Source of the DNA: Edaphochlamys debaryana
Taxonomy: Eukaryota > Chlorophyta > Chlorophyceae > Chlamydomonadales
Length of the DNA: 64,000 bases
Direction of reading: 5' to 3'
Assembly (NCBI GenBank): GCA_016858145.1
Contig: JAEHOE010000064.1
Span: forward strand, 186,001-250,000
A model generated the notes under the pieces. The model was not told the DNA's origin and made no database searches. It worked only from the letters and a program-made list of their open reading frames with translations. Of the stretch, positions 51,235 through 62,387 are shown one piece after another. The position numbers and the translations under genes were made by a program. Position 1 is the first letter of the stretch; every line of letters begins with the position of its first letter.

Positions 51235-54200
51235 ATGCCATCCTTCGCGCCGGCTCAATCTGCCGCCGGCGCGGCATGGTCGGCCAACCCGCTCGTTGCG
51301 ACGTCCCTGCCGTCGTGGTATCCGCAGCACGAGGCTCACGCGCTGAAGTCGGTGGTTATTCCTCTGCCGGCCGGGTTCCTCGAGTACCTGGCGGAGGATG
51401 GCGTCTTCCTGCCCGACGACACTGTGGCGGTGCGTGGCGGGGCCGCCCCCCCCCCTCGACTGCAGCTTGCGAACCGTTGCAACCTGGGGATCGCATCAGT
51501 ACCGCCCTCTTGAGATCAACCTGGGGATCGCATCGGCATGGCACCCTTGCTACATATTCACGGCAGCGTGGGGCTCAGGCCGCCTTCCTGCGGGGCCTGA
51601 GGGAGCCTCCGCTGCCGCCGTGGGCCGGTGCTCTCTCCCCCCGTGTCCAATCCCCAATGCCTCCGTTCTGCCCCGTTTTCCTGCTTACATAATCCGCCCC
51701 CAGGTACCCACCCTGGCCTCCCTAGATGCTGGCCTCCTAGTCGACGGAGACTACCGGCGTGACGACTGGGGCGGCCCCTCCACAACAGGCCCAGACACTG
51801 CGCTCCCACCCCTTCCGCACCCCAGCCCCAGCGGCCCCCTCCACCCGGCCGACCACTCCCAACTCAGCGGCGGCTCCGCCGCTGCCGCCACCGCCGCCGC
51901 CAGCGCCCGAGCTGGCGGCGCCGCCAGCACCTCCAGCGGCCCCGATTCCGACTCGGATGACGACGGCAGCGGCAGCGAGGCTGGCGGCGGCGGCGGCAGG
52001 GGCCGGCGGCGGCGGGAGCCCTGGACGGCGCGGTTCCCTGAGCTCCGGGCGGCCATTGACGGGGCGCTGGCGGCGCTGGGGGGGCGGGTGGTTCCCAAGC
52101 TCAATTGGTCCGCCCCCACGGATGCGGTGTGGGTCAGTGCCACTGCCTCGCTGGCCTGCCGCAACGCAGAGCAGGTGTGTGGGTAGGGCGTGTGTGTGGA
52201 GGGGGGGCGTTGGGGACGTGCGTCTCTCTGGATACCGGGGGTTGGGGTTGGGGCCAGGTAAGGGTTGGGGTTGGGCGGCAGGTAGGATAAGAAAGGGTAT
52301 GGGCGCAGGGGGTCGAGGATGCCGGTATCGGGTGGGAGCGTAGGGGCAGGAGCCAGGACCAAAGAGGTCGGGGCGCGGGCGCGGGCCTCGTCTTCTGCTG
52401 CCAATGGCGGGTTCAGGTGCTTGCACACCCACACCTAGCTCCCTTGCTGGCCCCCTTCCCCTGCAGGTGGTACTGCTGCTGCAGAGCTCGGACCGTGTGG
52501 CTCACGACCTGGAGCTCCTCACCCGCGCGGCGCAGGCAGCCGCCGCCGCCGCCCCTGCCGCCACCCCTGCCGCCACCCCTGCCGCCACCCCTGCCGCCAC
52601 CCCTGCCGCCGCCGCTGACTCTGCAGCGCCTGCCGGCAGCGGCAGCGGGGAAGCCTCTGCTGCGGCCGCGGGAGCCGGCGGCGCCGCCGAGGGTGGCGCA
52701 GAGGGCGGCGGCAGCCGCAGCGGCTCGGGCCCGGTTCCGGGGGCGCAGTCGGGCAGTACGGGGTCGGGGCTGGGGTCGGCGGCGGGGCACGGTACCGCGG
52801 CTGCCGGGGCGGAGGCGGAGGCCACCTCCCCTGCAGGGGCGCAGCCGGGGGCGCAGGCGGGGGCACAGCGGGGGCCGCAGGGGGATTCGGCGCAGCCGCA
52901 CGACCGGGTGGGTGCCACGGGGGCGGCGGCGGCGGCGGCTCTGGCCCCGGTGCTGGTGCTCAAGCGCTGGTACGACCTGCGGCCGGAGCGGGAGTTCAGG
53001 TGGGTGTGGGGAGTGGGTTGTGGAGGGGATGGGCTGAGGAGGTCTGGGCGTACTGGGCTCAGGCTTGTGTGTCGCAACTCGCAAGGCCGGAGCGGGAGCT
53101 CGGGTGGGGGCGTGGACGGGTTGAGGAGGGAATGGGCTGAAGAGTGTGGCGTCACCTGCACCTTGGCGAGACGAGGAGGGGGCCACGTGCGTCCACCACA
53201 CCCGTGTCACTGGCCCGCGAGCCATGCCACATCTCAACAACAAACGCGTTTGATCCTGGTGCCACCTCCCCACCCTGCCCCGCACGGAGCGAGTGGGTTG
53301 GGTCAACGCCTGTAACCACCCTGCTCTTGGTCAGAAAGTGAGCGAGTGGGTGGGTGACACCGGAGCCACCTCTCCGCCCTGCAGGTGCTTCGTGCGCGGC
53401 GGGCGCCTGGTGGCTGCCTGCCAGCGGGATGTGAGCCAGGCCTCCCCCGCGCTCACGCGCGAGGCGGTGGCGGAGGTGCGGCGGCGGCTGTGGCGGCTCT
53501 GGAACGAGGTGCTGCTGCCGGCGGGGCTGCCGCTGCGGAATTGTGAGCGCGGGGGAACGTGGGGTTCACTTGTGGTGGCGCGGTGTGCGTGTGATCGGTG
53601 TCGATGCCGGTGTCTTCGAAGATTCGCTCTTGCCTACTGTGCCTGACGTGCGTCTCGCTGTATCGCTGCCGGCCTCTCGTGTGTTACGTGCAGTACAGTA
53701 GCTACTGTGCCTCTCTATCGTGTCATGTCGTAATTAGTATCGCTGACGCTCTCTTTTATGGTACCGTTTCCCCACAGTCGCGTTCGATGTCTACGTACCG
53801 TCGGACGGCAACCGGCCCCGCCTGGTGGACGTGAACCCCCTAGTGGACACCACCCAGCCGCTGCTTTTTTCCTGGCCCGAGCTGGGCCTGGGTGGGCCTG
53901 GGGACGTGCCGGCAGCCGAGGAGCTGCTGTCGCGCCTGCTCGACGGAGCGTCTGCCTCGGGTGCGTGGGTGCGTTTGCTGCTGCTTTCCCCGCGTTCAAT
54001 TATTGGCTTGGCGTGCTGTTGCTACCGCGTTTTGGGGTGTAGACGAATGCTCGGGGTGCTCGGGGTGCCCGGCCGCGGTGGGTTGGGCCCGCTTGCTCAT
54101 GACTGACGATCCGGGTTTTATTCGTTGTGGCCACAGGAGCATCGGGTGGGGCGGCCGGCGGCGTGGACGAGTCGTGGATGGAGGAGGTGGAGTGGCCGGG

Positions 54201-54984
54201 GGCGCTGCCGCTGCCCTCCAGCGCGGAGGAGCTGCAGGTGGGGCACGGGCGGGCTGTGGGCTGAGCGTGACCGGCCCTAACACCGCGGGAGACTTGGCTC
54301 TTGCCCCAGCGGGTCCCTTGCCATGCCGTGACGCACAGCTCTCAGATGGCCTGACTCTCCCCCAGTCTCCACAAACTCTCATTGCCGACCGTCCCACTTC
54401 TCCCAAATTATTGTGCTCAACCACTCCTGCCCCTTCTCTCCTTTTCTTTGAAGGTCCGTATCGTGGAGGGCGCAGCCCCCCGTGGCGGCGGCGCAGGCGA
54501 CGAGGCGGAGGCGGGCGGCCTGGCGGGCCTCATGGGACCCATGTTCCTGGGGTCACGTGCCGCGCTGGCCATGCCGTACGACATGCTCGGCCTAACGGAT
54601 TCGGTTGACAAGATGATCGCGGTGATGCAGAAGCAGCACGAGCAGAGGGGCCGGGGGCGGGATGGGGTAGGTGCGAGTGGCAGTGACGACAGCGCGTCTT
54701 CCTCGGGCGGGGAAGACAGCGCGTCGGAGGACGAGGAGGAGGAGGCAGCAGCGGGGCGAGGCAGGGCGCAGCGGCGAGGGCACGAGCTGGGGTTGATGGC
54801 TGAGGGGGTGGGTCCGTCGGCCGGCGAGCTGGCGGAAGTGTTTGGGGGCGCGGGGCAGGGGCAGGGGGGAGGGGGGGAGGGGGACGGGGGCGACGGGATG
54901 CTTGGGGAGGCGGTGGGGGGCCTGGCAGAGGAGGTGGCGGGGATAATGGGCGCAGGGCGGATGGGGGACGCGGGACTGGACTAG
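51235..54984 (+). CDS. CDC123: CDC123 (D123), eIF2 assembly chaperone
   Basis: Seven in-phase exons (51235-51429, 51704-52174, 52467-52999, 53385-53542, 53778-53960, 54137-54237, 54454-54984) encode 723 residues. CDC123 is an ATP-grasp-like protein that binds eIF2 gamma and helps assemble eIF2, so it is needed for translation initiation. Family signatures in order are WYPQ near the N-terminus, VPKLNWSAPTDAVW, a VLLLQSSDRVAHDL helix, LKRWYDLRPEREFRCFVRGG, FDVYVPSDGNRPRLVDVNP and LFSWPEL. The protein is about twice the usual length. The surplus is Ala/Gly/Ser/Asp-rich insert after residue 90 and in exon 3 (including Ala-Thr-Pro repeats), and a long acidic/Gly tail in exon 7. The start at 51235 is the first ATG of an exon that aligns with the family. 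Its intron 3 contains a tandem copy of the exon 3 end. Confidence 0.93.
52557..52608 (+). repeat. 12-base coding repeat (Ala-Ala-Thr-Pro)
   Basis: Four copies of GCCGCCACCCCT inside CDC123 exon 3. Confidence 0.9.
53085..53145 (+). repeat. Intronic echo of CDC123 exon 3 end
   Basis: 53085-53145 resembles 52981-53040 (exon 3 end, donor and intron start), offset 104 bases. The echo still has a GT after the exon-like part. Confidence 0.88.
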
Positions 54985-55243
54985 GGTGCAGTAAGAGGCT
55001 TGGTAGGTGGAGCCTCATACCAAGGTGCAGCATCGATTGCTGACCTCAGGGTCGGCCCAGTCCTGCTACATAAGGTGTAACGTGACAAGCTCATCCGCAG
55101 TCTCGGTCTGCACGCTCTCCGAGCGTGGCCTTCCTCTCGAGCTACCTCTCTCTCTCAGCACACGCTCCCAGCTGCCCAGCAGGCCACCCCCACAGTGCCC
55201 TTGTGCACTCGCTTGCCTGGCACCCCTGTTCTGACCCCCCGCA
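54985..55243. other. Tight convergent gap, CDC123 / M11 gene
   Basis: Only 259 bases separate the two stop codons. CDC123 has TGTAA at 55076-55080. No TGTAA for the M11 gene was seen on the minus strand here, so its transcript may run into CDC123 sequence. Confidence 0.55.
55076..55080 (+). terminator. TGTAA polyadenylation signal, CDC123
   Basis: TGTAA 92 bases past the CDC123 stop. Confidence 0.7.
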
Positions 55244-58200
55244 TTAGACCACACCGCACTCGGCCGGCGTGCCACCGAAGCGGCAGACCGACACCACCGC
55301 GACCGAAGGTGCGCCGGGTGTGGGAGGAGCCACGCCCACAACCAGCTTCACCTCCCCCAGCACCGTCCGACCGCCCTTAGGGACCACAGCCGCTAGCCAG
55401 GGAGAGCCCCCCACGCGGGTCCCATCCAGTGTGGCGCCTAGCAAGAGTGAGGCGCGATGAACGCTCACGGCGTCATGGAACTCATCCGATATGCCCTCGT
55501 CCTGCCCCATGCGCAGCCGATAGCTGAGCACCAGTACGGTGCCGTTGTACGGCGCAACCTGGGGTGTGTCGTACGACTCGATCATCCGTACAGCGCCGTA
55601 CCCGTCCAGCCAGTCGAGGTAGATCACCACGGGGCTCTGCTTTGCGGCCGCGAATGCGGGCAGCCTGATGGGGGCGGTCGGGACGCCGGGCGGGAGCTGT
55701 GCGGCCGTCAGGGTGGCGAGCGGCGTGGCCCAACCCAGCTGCAGTTGGTGGGGAGCGATGTGGAGGCAGCGCTGGCAGGTGGGGTTATATTGGAGGGGGT
55801 CGGAGGCCTCCTCGGCTTGCCAGGGGTAGGGGCTGCTCCAGTTGCCTCGGCCGCTCGTCATGAGGCCCAGGCTCATGCCCTGCACGGCCAGAGAGTCGCA
55901 CACACAAAGTGAGGGTTTAATTTTAGCTATCATTAATCAGGGTCAGCACACACAAAGTGAGCTGAGCAGATGAGCAAGGAGCGACTGCGCGTGAGGCCTA
56001 AGGGTGGACACATTGGTGTCGGCTGCAGCTGGACCGGAGGGACTCGCTCCCTCCCGACCGCCAGTAAGGAAATGCCTGGGGCCGAGGGCTTATGTCGCTT
56101 CCCCTCCCCCGCCCGCCCGATGCGGTCGCCAACCACTGACCATTGTGCGCTTCCAGACGGCAAGATGGATGCCGTACGAAGGCCTGCAAGCAAGCGACTC
56201 GCAGGGGGTCAGGGGCCAGAGACGAGCGAGGGACGCCGACCCGGGGACCCGCCCTCCAGTCCACCCACGTCATGAGGCTGCTGGAGAGCTGCGCAGTACA
56301 TGGGAAGGCCAGGTGAGGGCTGAGTCGCGCGCGATAGCGCCCACTCGCTCGGCCCCACCCCACCTGGCGGCGTATGCGGTTATCCACGTGACCCCGAGGC
56401 TGGGGGCGGTGACGAAGTAGAAGGGACACGCGTCCGGGACGATCAGCGCCTTGAGCCAGTCGCTTGACAGTACCTGGTAGAAACACACGCATGGGTGGTG
56501 GGCACCGTGCGTGCAGGCACGGGTCATGGTGGGCCTCTTGTGAACATGCGTGCACCGCTTCCTCCCGATGCCTCGCTCCCGAGAGCTCGTGCAAAGGCCA
56601 TGCGCGGTCCTCACCTCGGGCACCCCCAGAGCGCTGGCTTGCCGGAAGATGTACTCCTGCCACTCGTAGTACTGGCAGTTGGTGGCGGGGGAGACTGCCC
56701 CGCACGGGAGTTGGACCTGGGGCGGGGTAGCCGGGACAGGTGCAAGTGGCGCGCACGACAGCGTGGTGAGTGCCGGTAACGTCGACACCACGCCCTTGCG
56801 CTACCCTCGATGTATGTCATGATGCCCGCGGAATCCAATTGTCCAGACCCGCCGAAACCACGACATCCCCCGCTGAACAACGCACAACGCCTTGCTTGAC
56901 CCCCTGCCCCTGTTTGATCGTCCCATGCTCACGTGCTTGATGACCGAGGTGCTGCGGTTGAACACGGCCTGCCCCCAGCTGGCTGCCTTCCAGTACGACT
57001 GCAAGCCGTACGGATCGTTGTACCATGACTGCTCGATGTCGGACACAGAAGCCGTGGGCCACGAATCACAGATGGAGAGGATCAGGGTGATGACGCGGAT
57101 GGGCACTGGAGCAGGGGGACCGGGGGACAACCCTGCAAAGGGACCACGGGAGTCATGGGACGGGACGGAACGCGGCAGGGGTTCCTTGAATGTTTGGGTG
57201 CCGGGTCATACACCAGCACATCCCTGGTGCTGCGCCAGGGCTTCATTCACAGCGCCCGGAGGCCGGCAGAGCAGGACCACGTCACAAGTTGTCCGGCCGC
57301 AACGCTCGCCTGTTCACATCACCGATTACCCACCCATTGGGTTGGTCCAGCGCTCCGGCCCCATGCATGCGTCATACCCAAGTTATCAGTCGCTCCCCGA
57401 CCTAAGCCACCTACCCAGCAGCCCCGCAGCCCGGCTGCACCATTGCTGCGGGCTCCGGTAGTCGCTTGAGTTGTCTGCGGGGGAGGCCGCCCCGGAGCAG
57501 CCCCTGCGTCCGAAGAGCTGCCCCGGCCGCTGCTGACCGGGCAGCTGCAGGGCCGGGCCCGGGCCCACGGCGGCGCACAGCTGGAGGGCGCGGCAGTCGC
57601 CCTTGGGTGACGAACGGGGAGGGGGCCAAGGGGCAGTGAGGTGAGCAGGGGTTGACAGCACGCGCGGGTTGCGGGCGAGGGCGGGTGGCAAGCTAGCGGT
57701 TATGAGAGGCGGGTCCGAGCCAGCCAGCCACGGCCTGCCCTGTCCCCATCTGTCTCCCAGCCAGCAAGCTCAGCCTTGCGCGGACACGCGTGGACGCACC
57801 TGCAGGCATGCGCTCTGCCCAGCCGCTGTCAGGCACTCGGGAGCGCCTGTCGCCGGTCCCTTACGGATGACAGAAGCTAGACCGAACACGCATTGCCAAC
57901 CCGCCCCCTGGACCTCCGCCTGGGCCGCTGCGATCAGGGCAGCCCCCGTGCTGGGTACGAGCCGCCACGTGAGGCTCAGCTGCGGTGACGCAGGTGGGCG
58001 AGGGGCAGGGGCAAGCAAGAATCAGCCGAGTCACGGGCTAGGTAAGGGCCGTCAGGCGTTGTGCCGCCAGGCATGGGCTGTGAGGGGCTTGACAATATAC
58101 CCGGGCTCCCAGCAGGGACTGCGGCTGACCGTGTCGGCATGTGTGCAGAACCCTCTCCTTGTGCGCCTAGCTAGGCCTCATGCTCGGAGGATACGTACTA

Positions 58201-60468
58201 CCCTATTACTAATAGGCCCAGGGCCTGTCACGCATGCTGACCTCACTTACCTGGGGAAAAGACGGCTGCGTGGTGTACGGCATCAGCACCCAGCCCCGTA
58301 TGGATACCAGCTGGTAAGCCCCCATGGGGCAAGGCGAGCCCACAACATCCGCGCCCGATGACACTCGGTCGCCTATCGACACCACACGCCCGCTGCTGGT
58401 ATGAAGTGTCGCTCCATACACCGCCCTGCAGGCGACCAGCGGATTGTGATCAGGCCAGTAAAGCGGATGACGTCATCAGCCGCCGCGTGTGGGCCTCCCA
58501 GGGCCCAGCTGGGCACCACGCACCGGGTGTCGGCCAAAAGCACCGCGCCCGTCAGCGCCTCCCCCGCTGTCGTGTTGAGCTCAAAAGCCAGGGTTCCGTT
58601 GCCGCCACCGCCGAGCACGGGGCCCCACACACCCCCGAAAGCAATCTGGGGGTACGGCAATGGGCCTGGCGTCAGAGTCAGCTGACGCACTGCAGTCGCC
58701 GTCGTATGCTAACCACGAGACAGGTGTCGTCCGTTTCATTTATCTTGCCGTAATAACAATAATAATAGCTACGCAACGGGCGAACCCGTGCGTGCCCCAC
58801 TTCGGGGTTAAGGGGGCGGGGCAGAATCAACGCCCCGCCACCGGCCACTTCCTTGGCCGCACCCGCCGGGCCCTCGCCCCGGCAGGTCCATCACTTAGTA
58901 AAACCTACTCTCCGCCTGGTGCAAAACGGTTGCCATGTGCCTTGCGTTCTAAGTTGCGTCTATGCGCTACAATGTTGTTCAGCCTGACAACAGCCATCCG
59001 GTGGAGTTTCAAGCAGCAGTTCCGAGCCAAGACCGTTGGGATCCTAAGCACTGTCGTCAGCAGCTTGGGTAGAGTCTTAGAGATTGTGCCGCCGAACCCA
59101 AGTGTCACTACATGCGTATGTGTCAGTCTAGGCGTAGGTATCTTGCCGTACCTGCATGCCGTACAGCTTCCTGTACTTGACGAAGAGTCGTAGACCCGTG
59201 AGCGTGGCCTCAGGGGTGGGCGGGGCTTGGATGAATTGGTACGCCCCGTCCCAACGCAGCCGCTCTTCGGACATTTCGCCGAGGGGCCCCATTGTGACGT
59301 CAGTGGGAGGCACGCTTGCTGGGCCAGGCGGCCGAGGCGGGCTGGGGCGGGGCATGGGCGATGGGGAAGGAGGCCGCGGGGGAGAGGGCCTGGGTGGAGC
59401 TTTGGGTAGAGGGCTTGGCGGACGCGGCGGCGAGGGCCGAGGATGGGGGGGCTTGGGTCGAGGACTGGGGCGCGGGGGCAGCGGCGGAGGCTTGGGGCGG
59501 GGGCTTGGTGGCGCCGGTGGTTTGGGAGGGCGCGGCGGCGGCGTTGGGGGTTTAGGGGGGCGCGGCGGAGGTGTAGGGGGCTGGGGAGCGCGCGGCGGCG
59601 GCGTTGGGGGTTTAGGGGGGCGCGGCGGAGGTGCAGGGGGCTGGGGAGGGCGCGGCGGCGGCGTTGGGGGTTTAGGAGGGCGCGGCGGAGGTGCAGGGGG
59701 CTGTGGAGGGCGCGGCGGCGGCGTTGGGGGTTTAGGAGGGCGCGGCGGAGGTGCAGGGGGCTGTGGAGGGCGCGGCGGCGGCGTTGGGGGTTTAGGAGGG
59801 CGCGGCGGAGGTGCAGGGGGCTGGGGAGGGCGCGGCGGCGGCGTTGGGGGTTTAGGGGGGCGCGGCGGAGGTGTAGGGGGCTGGGGAGCGCGCGGCGGCG
59901 GCGTTGGGGGTTTAGGGGGGCGCGGCGGAGGTGCAGGGGGCTGTGGAGGGCGCGGCGGCGGCGTCGGAGGCCGGGGAGGGCGAGGCGGGCGCGGAGGGGG
60001 CGGCGGACGGGGGCTAGGCGGCCGCGGAGGTGAGGGCGGACCAGGCGGCAGGCTCGTGAGAGACGCCATCAGGTACCGCCGCGCCGGGGCATCCTGGATG
60101 AGTCCCTCCACCTGCGAAGGCCCTGCGTGAGCGTGGGAAGGAAGGGTGTGGGTGGTGCGGTGCGTTCACATGACGAGGCGTGTGAAAGGCGGACCCGTCT
60201 GGGACCCGTCGTCGAAGCGGGCTTCAGCCGAAGCCGTGACCGGTTATTATTATCCACGCGCTATCAGAGCAAAGCAGCCTTGCGTCTGTTCCTCGCAGGC
60301 GTGCGTGCGTGGATGCCATTACGGGGGAAGTATCTCGCGGCTGTCGCAGCATTATGCCAACCCACCTGAGCGTGTGCTCTTAGCAGAAGTTACGCTCCAC
60401 AGTGCCATGGCGACCAGCAGGAGCGGCGGGGCGGGGCCCCGCCATGCGGGCTTCGCGACTCTGTACAT
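55244..60468 (-). CDS. Secreted M11 (gametolysin-family) protein with Pro-rich spacer; zinc site degenerate
   Basis: Eleven in-phase exons (60468-60366, 60122-59152, 58681-58524, 58425-58251, 57979-57800, 57601-57415, 57132-56933, 56716-56615, 56473-56364, 56183-56141, 55879-55244) give 954 residues. Gametolysins and Volvox VMPs are matrix metalloproteases. Residues 1-28 form a signal peptide. Residues 60-307 are a hydroxyproline-type polyproline spacer, in the N-terminal half. The M11 region follows: IRVITLILSICDSW, the SWYND and VFNRS segments, VQLPCGAV, WQEYIFRQASALGV and a PSLGVTWI stretch. C-terminal to the active site are LGLMTSG, QLGWATPL and a beta-rich tail ending in a CRFGG-type end. 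Where the family has HExxH, the phased junction of exons 10 and 11 reads RTMGM (residues 741-745). The protein is probably secreted to the extracellular matrix and may lack peptidase activity. Confidence 0.8.
59521..59960 (-). repeat. 60-base minisatellite encoding a 20-residue polyproline unit
   Basis: About seven head-to-tail copies of a 60-base unit inside exon 2 of the M11 gene. Two neighbouring copies (59701-59760 and 59761-59820) are identical; the others differ at a few bases. Each encodes PPxPPPRPPxPPTPPPRPPx-type sequence with Lys, Gln, Ala or Thr between prolines. Confidence 0.97.
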
Positions 60469-61042
60469 AAGAACTGGCTTAGTACGATTCTGGGTTTAAG
60501 CCGCGTACAGGGTATAAGTTAGTATCAACTCCTTTCAGGTAAGGCATTCTGTTGTTGCGGCGTCCGGGTTTCAACTGCTTTTAGGCCTCAAAAGGCCGAA
60601 CAATGCCGGCGCTAGAGTGTCTGCCAGCGCGTGCTTCTGCCGCGCAGCTGTAAAACCATTATCGTGTCATAACTCTTTATCAATTATAGTGATCGGTACT
60701 ACATGCAGGGATTACAGGGCCCCAAGAAGGCGACGAGAACACCGTCCAATCCCTCGCCCCCACGCCTGCCCCACGCCTACCCGCGCTGGGGTCCATCAAA
60801 CGTGTGCTTCCCGTGAGCCGTCCCGCTCCACGGACCCTCCAAACCCCCGTGAGCACCGCAACATGCTCCATGCGTACCGCACCCCCAAGGCCCCACCACA
60901 GCCCCGCCACCCTTACGCCTCCCCGGGCTGGTACGCCATCCCATGTCTCCACTCCTGCGAGCCGTCGCGCTCTACGCCCCACCGCAACCAGCTGAGCGTA
61001 GCGCTATGCCACGCTCTAGGAGAGCTCTCAGCTCCGGCGCCC
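60469..61042. other. M11 promoter region and 3' UTR of the 227-residue gene
   Basis: Both flanking genes are on the minus strand. TGTAA for the upstream gene lies at 60712-60716. AT-rich sequence at 60480-60560 and 60655-60715 contrasts with the surroundings. No coding region is supported. Confidence 0.5.
60712..60716 (-). terminator. TGTAA polyadenylation signal
   Basis: TTACA on the + strand, about 330 bases past the stop at 61043-61045. Confidence 0.6.
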
Positions 61043-62387
61043 TCACGCCTCCCCCGGGTGGTGCTCCCACGTCTTGAGCTGGTACTTGTCCTGCCGCCGC
61101 AGCAGCCGTCGCGACAGGCGCATGCGCTTGCGGGAGCGGTGGTGGTCGAGCAGGCGCATGGCAGCGTCAAAGTCGACGTAGGTCGGGTAGGCGGCCTCCG
61201 TGGGCGGGAACAGGTTGACGCCCGTGCTCAGCACGTGCGAGACCTCCACGTGGCTGGGCTGCATGGCGGCCCAGGCGGAGACCTTGTCCATGTACTGGAG
61301 GGGGGGGAGGGGGGGAAAGGTGGGAGGGGGAGGAGAAGGGAGATGAGGAAGGGGAGGGAGAGGAACTGCCCGCAGGCATGTCTGGAGGAGGCGTGGTGGA
61401 GGCAACCGCGGAACGAGGCTGCACAGCTTGACCGGCGAGAGGCAGGGGCCAGAGCACGATGGCGGTTCGCGCAACGAGAGGAGAGATGGGCGGCCAGCAG
61501 GCGGCATCGCGCTAAGGAACGGGCCCCCTCCTCCCCGGTCCTAAACCCCCGGGGGCACAGCACGCACGCACCTGGGTGGAGAGCTCCGGCTCCTCTGGTG
61601 CGTCTTTGCCGTCAATCGTGCGATTCTGGTCAAACTCGTCCACGTCCCGCATCGGTAGGTACGTGCCGCGCCGAGCGTAGTTGGCGCTGTCTGGACGCGG
61701 CTGTTCCATTGGCTCCATGATGTCATCAGCGAGCGGCTCCTCAAAGCCCTTGTCGCGAGCGTTCAGCGACGTGAGCGCCATAGAGAGGTCGCGATAGGAG
61801 ACCGACAGGTGAGTCAGGACCGCCAGCTGTTGCGCCTCCTGCGCGGGTTGCCGCAACAGCTGAAGCAGGCGGGGCAGCTGCTGCCGCTGCTCGGGCGTCT
61901 GCGGGGCGCAGGGAGGCACAGGGGTGCCGGCGGCGGAGTGGTATGAGCGGGAGACTAGGGGGTGAAATCAAGGGGGGTTGGATGTGGTCTGCGGCTGATG
62001 AGGGGCGAGAGGGCGGCGGGGTGTGTGCAGCTGGGGGCGTAGGGGCCGTGGGGAAACGGAGGTGCGTGCCCACAAGGGCCCGTCGCCGACCAGCCGCCCC
62101 CGACCAACGCGCCAGGCCCAGCACCACGCGCATGCAGCGCCTACCAGCTTCGGGAGCGCAGAGCTGTCCTCTGCGGCCGGTGCGGCCGACGATGATGCCG
62201 CTCGCCACTCTGTCCGGCCCACGAGAGCTGCACCTGCCCGTGAGCAGGCAGCTAGCCCATGCGACGCTATGCGAGCCGTCAGCAGGCCTGCAAGAAGTGA
62301 CGGGGCGCGACCGTGGAGCCCACACGATGGCCACCTGCATCAGCCAGCCCCGACTCGAAACACAGCCTTACCCGCATACGCCTGCAT
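61043..62387 (-). CDS. Unknown 227-residue protein, possibly mitochondrial
   Basis: I do not recognise this protein. Four exons (62387-62372, 62233-62145, 61898-61572, 61294-61043) join in phase; the first is only 16 bases. Residues 1-30 are Ala/Ser/Arg-rich with few acids, like a mitochondrial presequence. The middle is a Gln/Leu-rich helix (PEQRQQLPRLLQLLRQ) followed by SYRDLSMALTSL and an acidic stretch ending near DGKDAPEEPEL. The C-terminal exon encodes YMDKVSAWAAMQPS, then a region rich in aromatic and acidic residues, and ends in a strongly basic segment (RSRKRMRLSRRLLRRQ). Exon phases, TGTAA placement and absence of low complexity argue that it is a real, conserved-type gene. No neighbour suggests a role. 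Confidence 0.6.

Noticed and set aside
58905..59108. 67-codon frame in an intron of the M11 gene
   Set aside because: No phase-compatible donor and acceptor, and direct splicing of 59152 to 58681 already fits.
59156..60130. Gly-rich open frame on the + strand
   Set aside because: It is the reverse shadow of the polyproline minisatellite, which lies in phase within the M11 gene on the minus strand.
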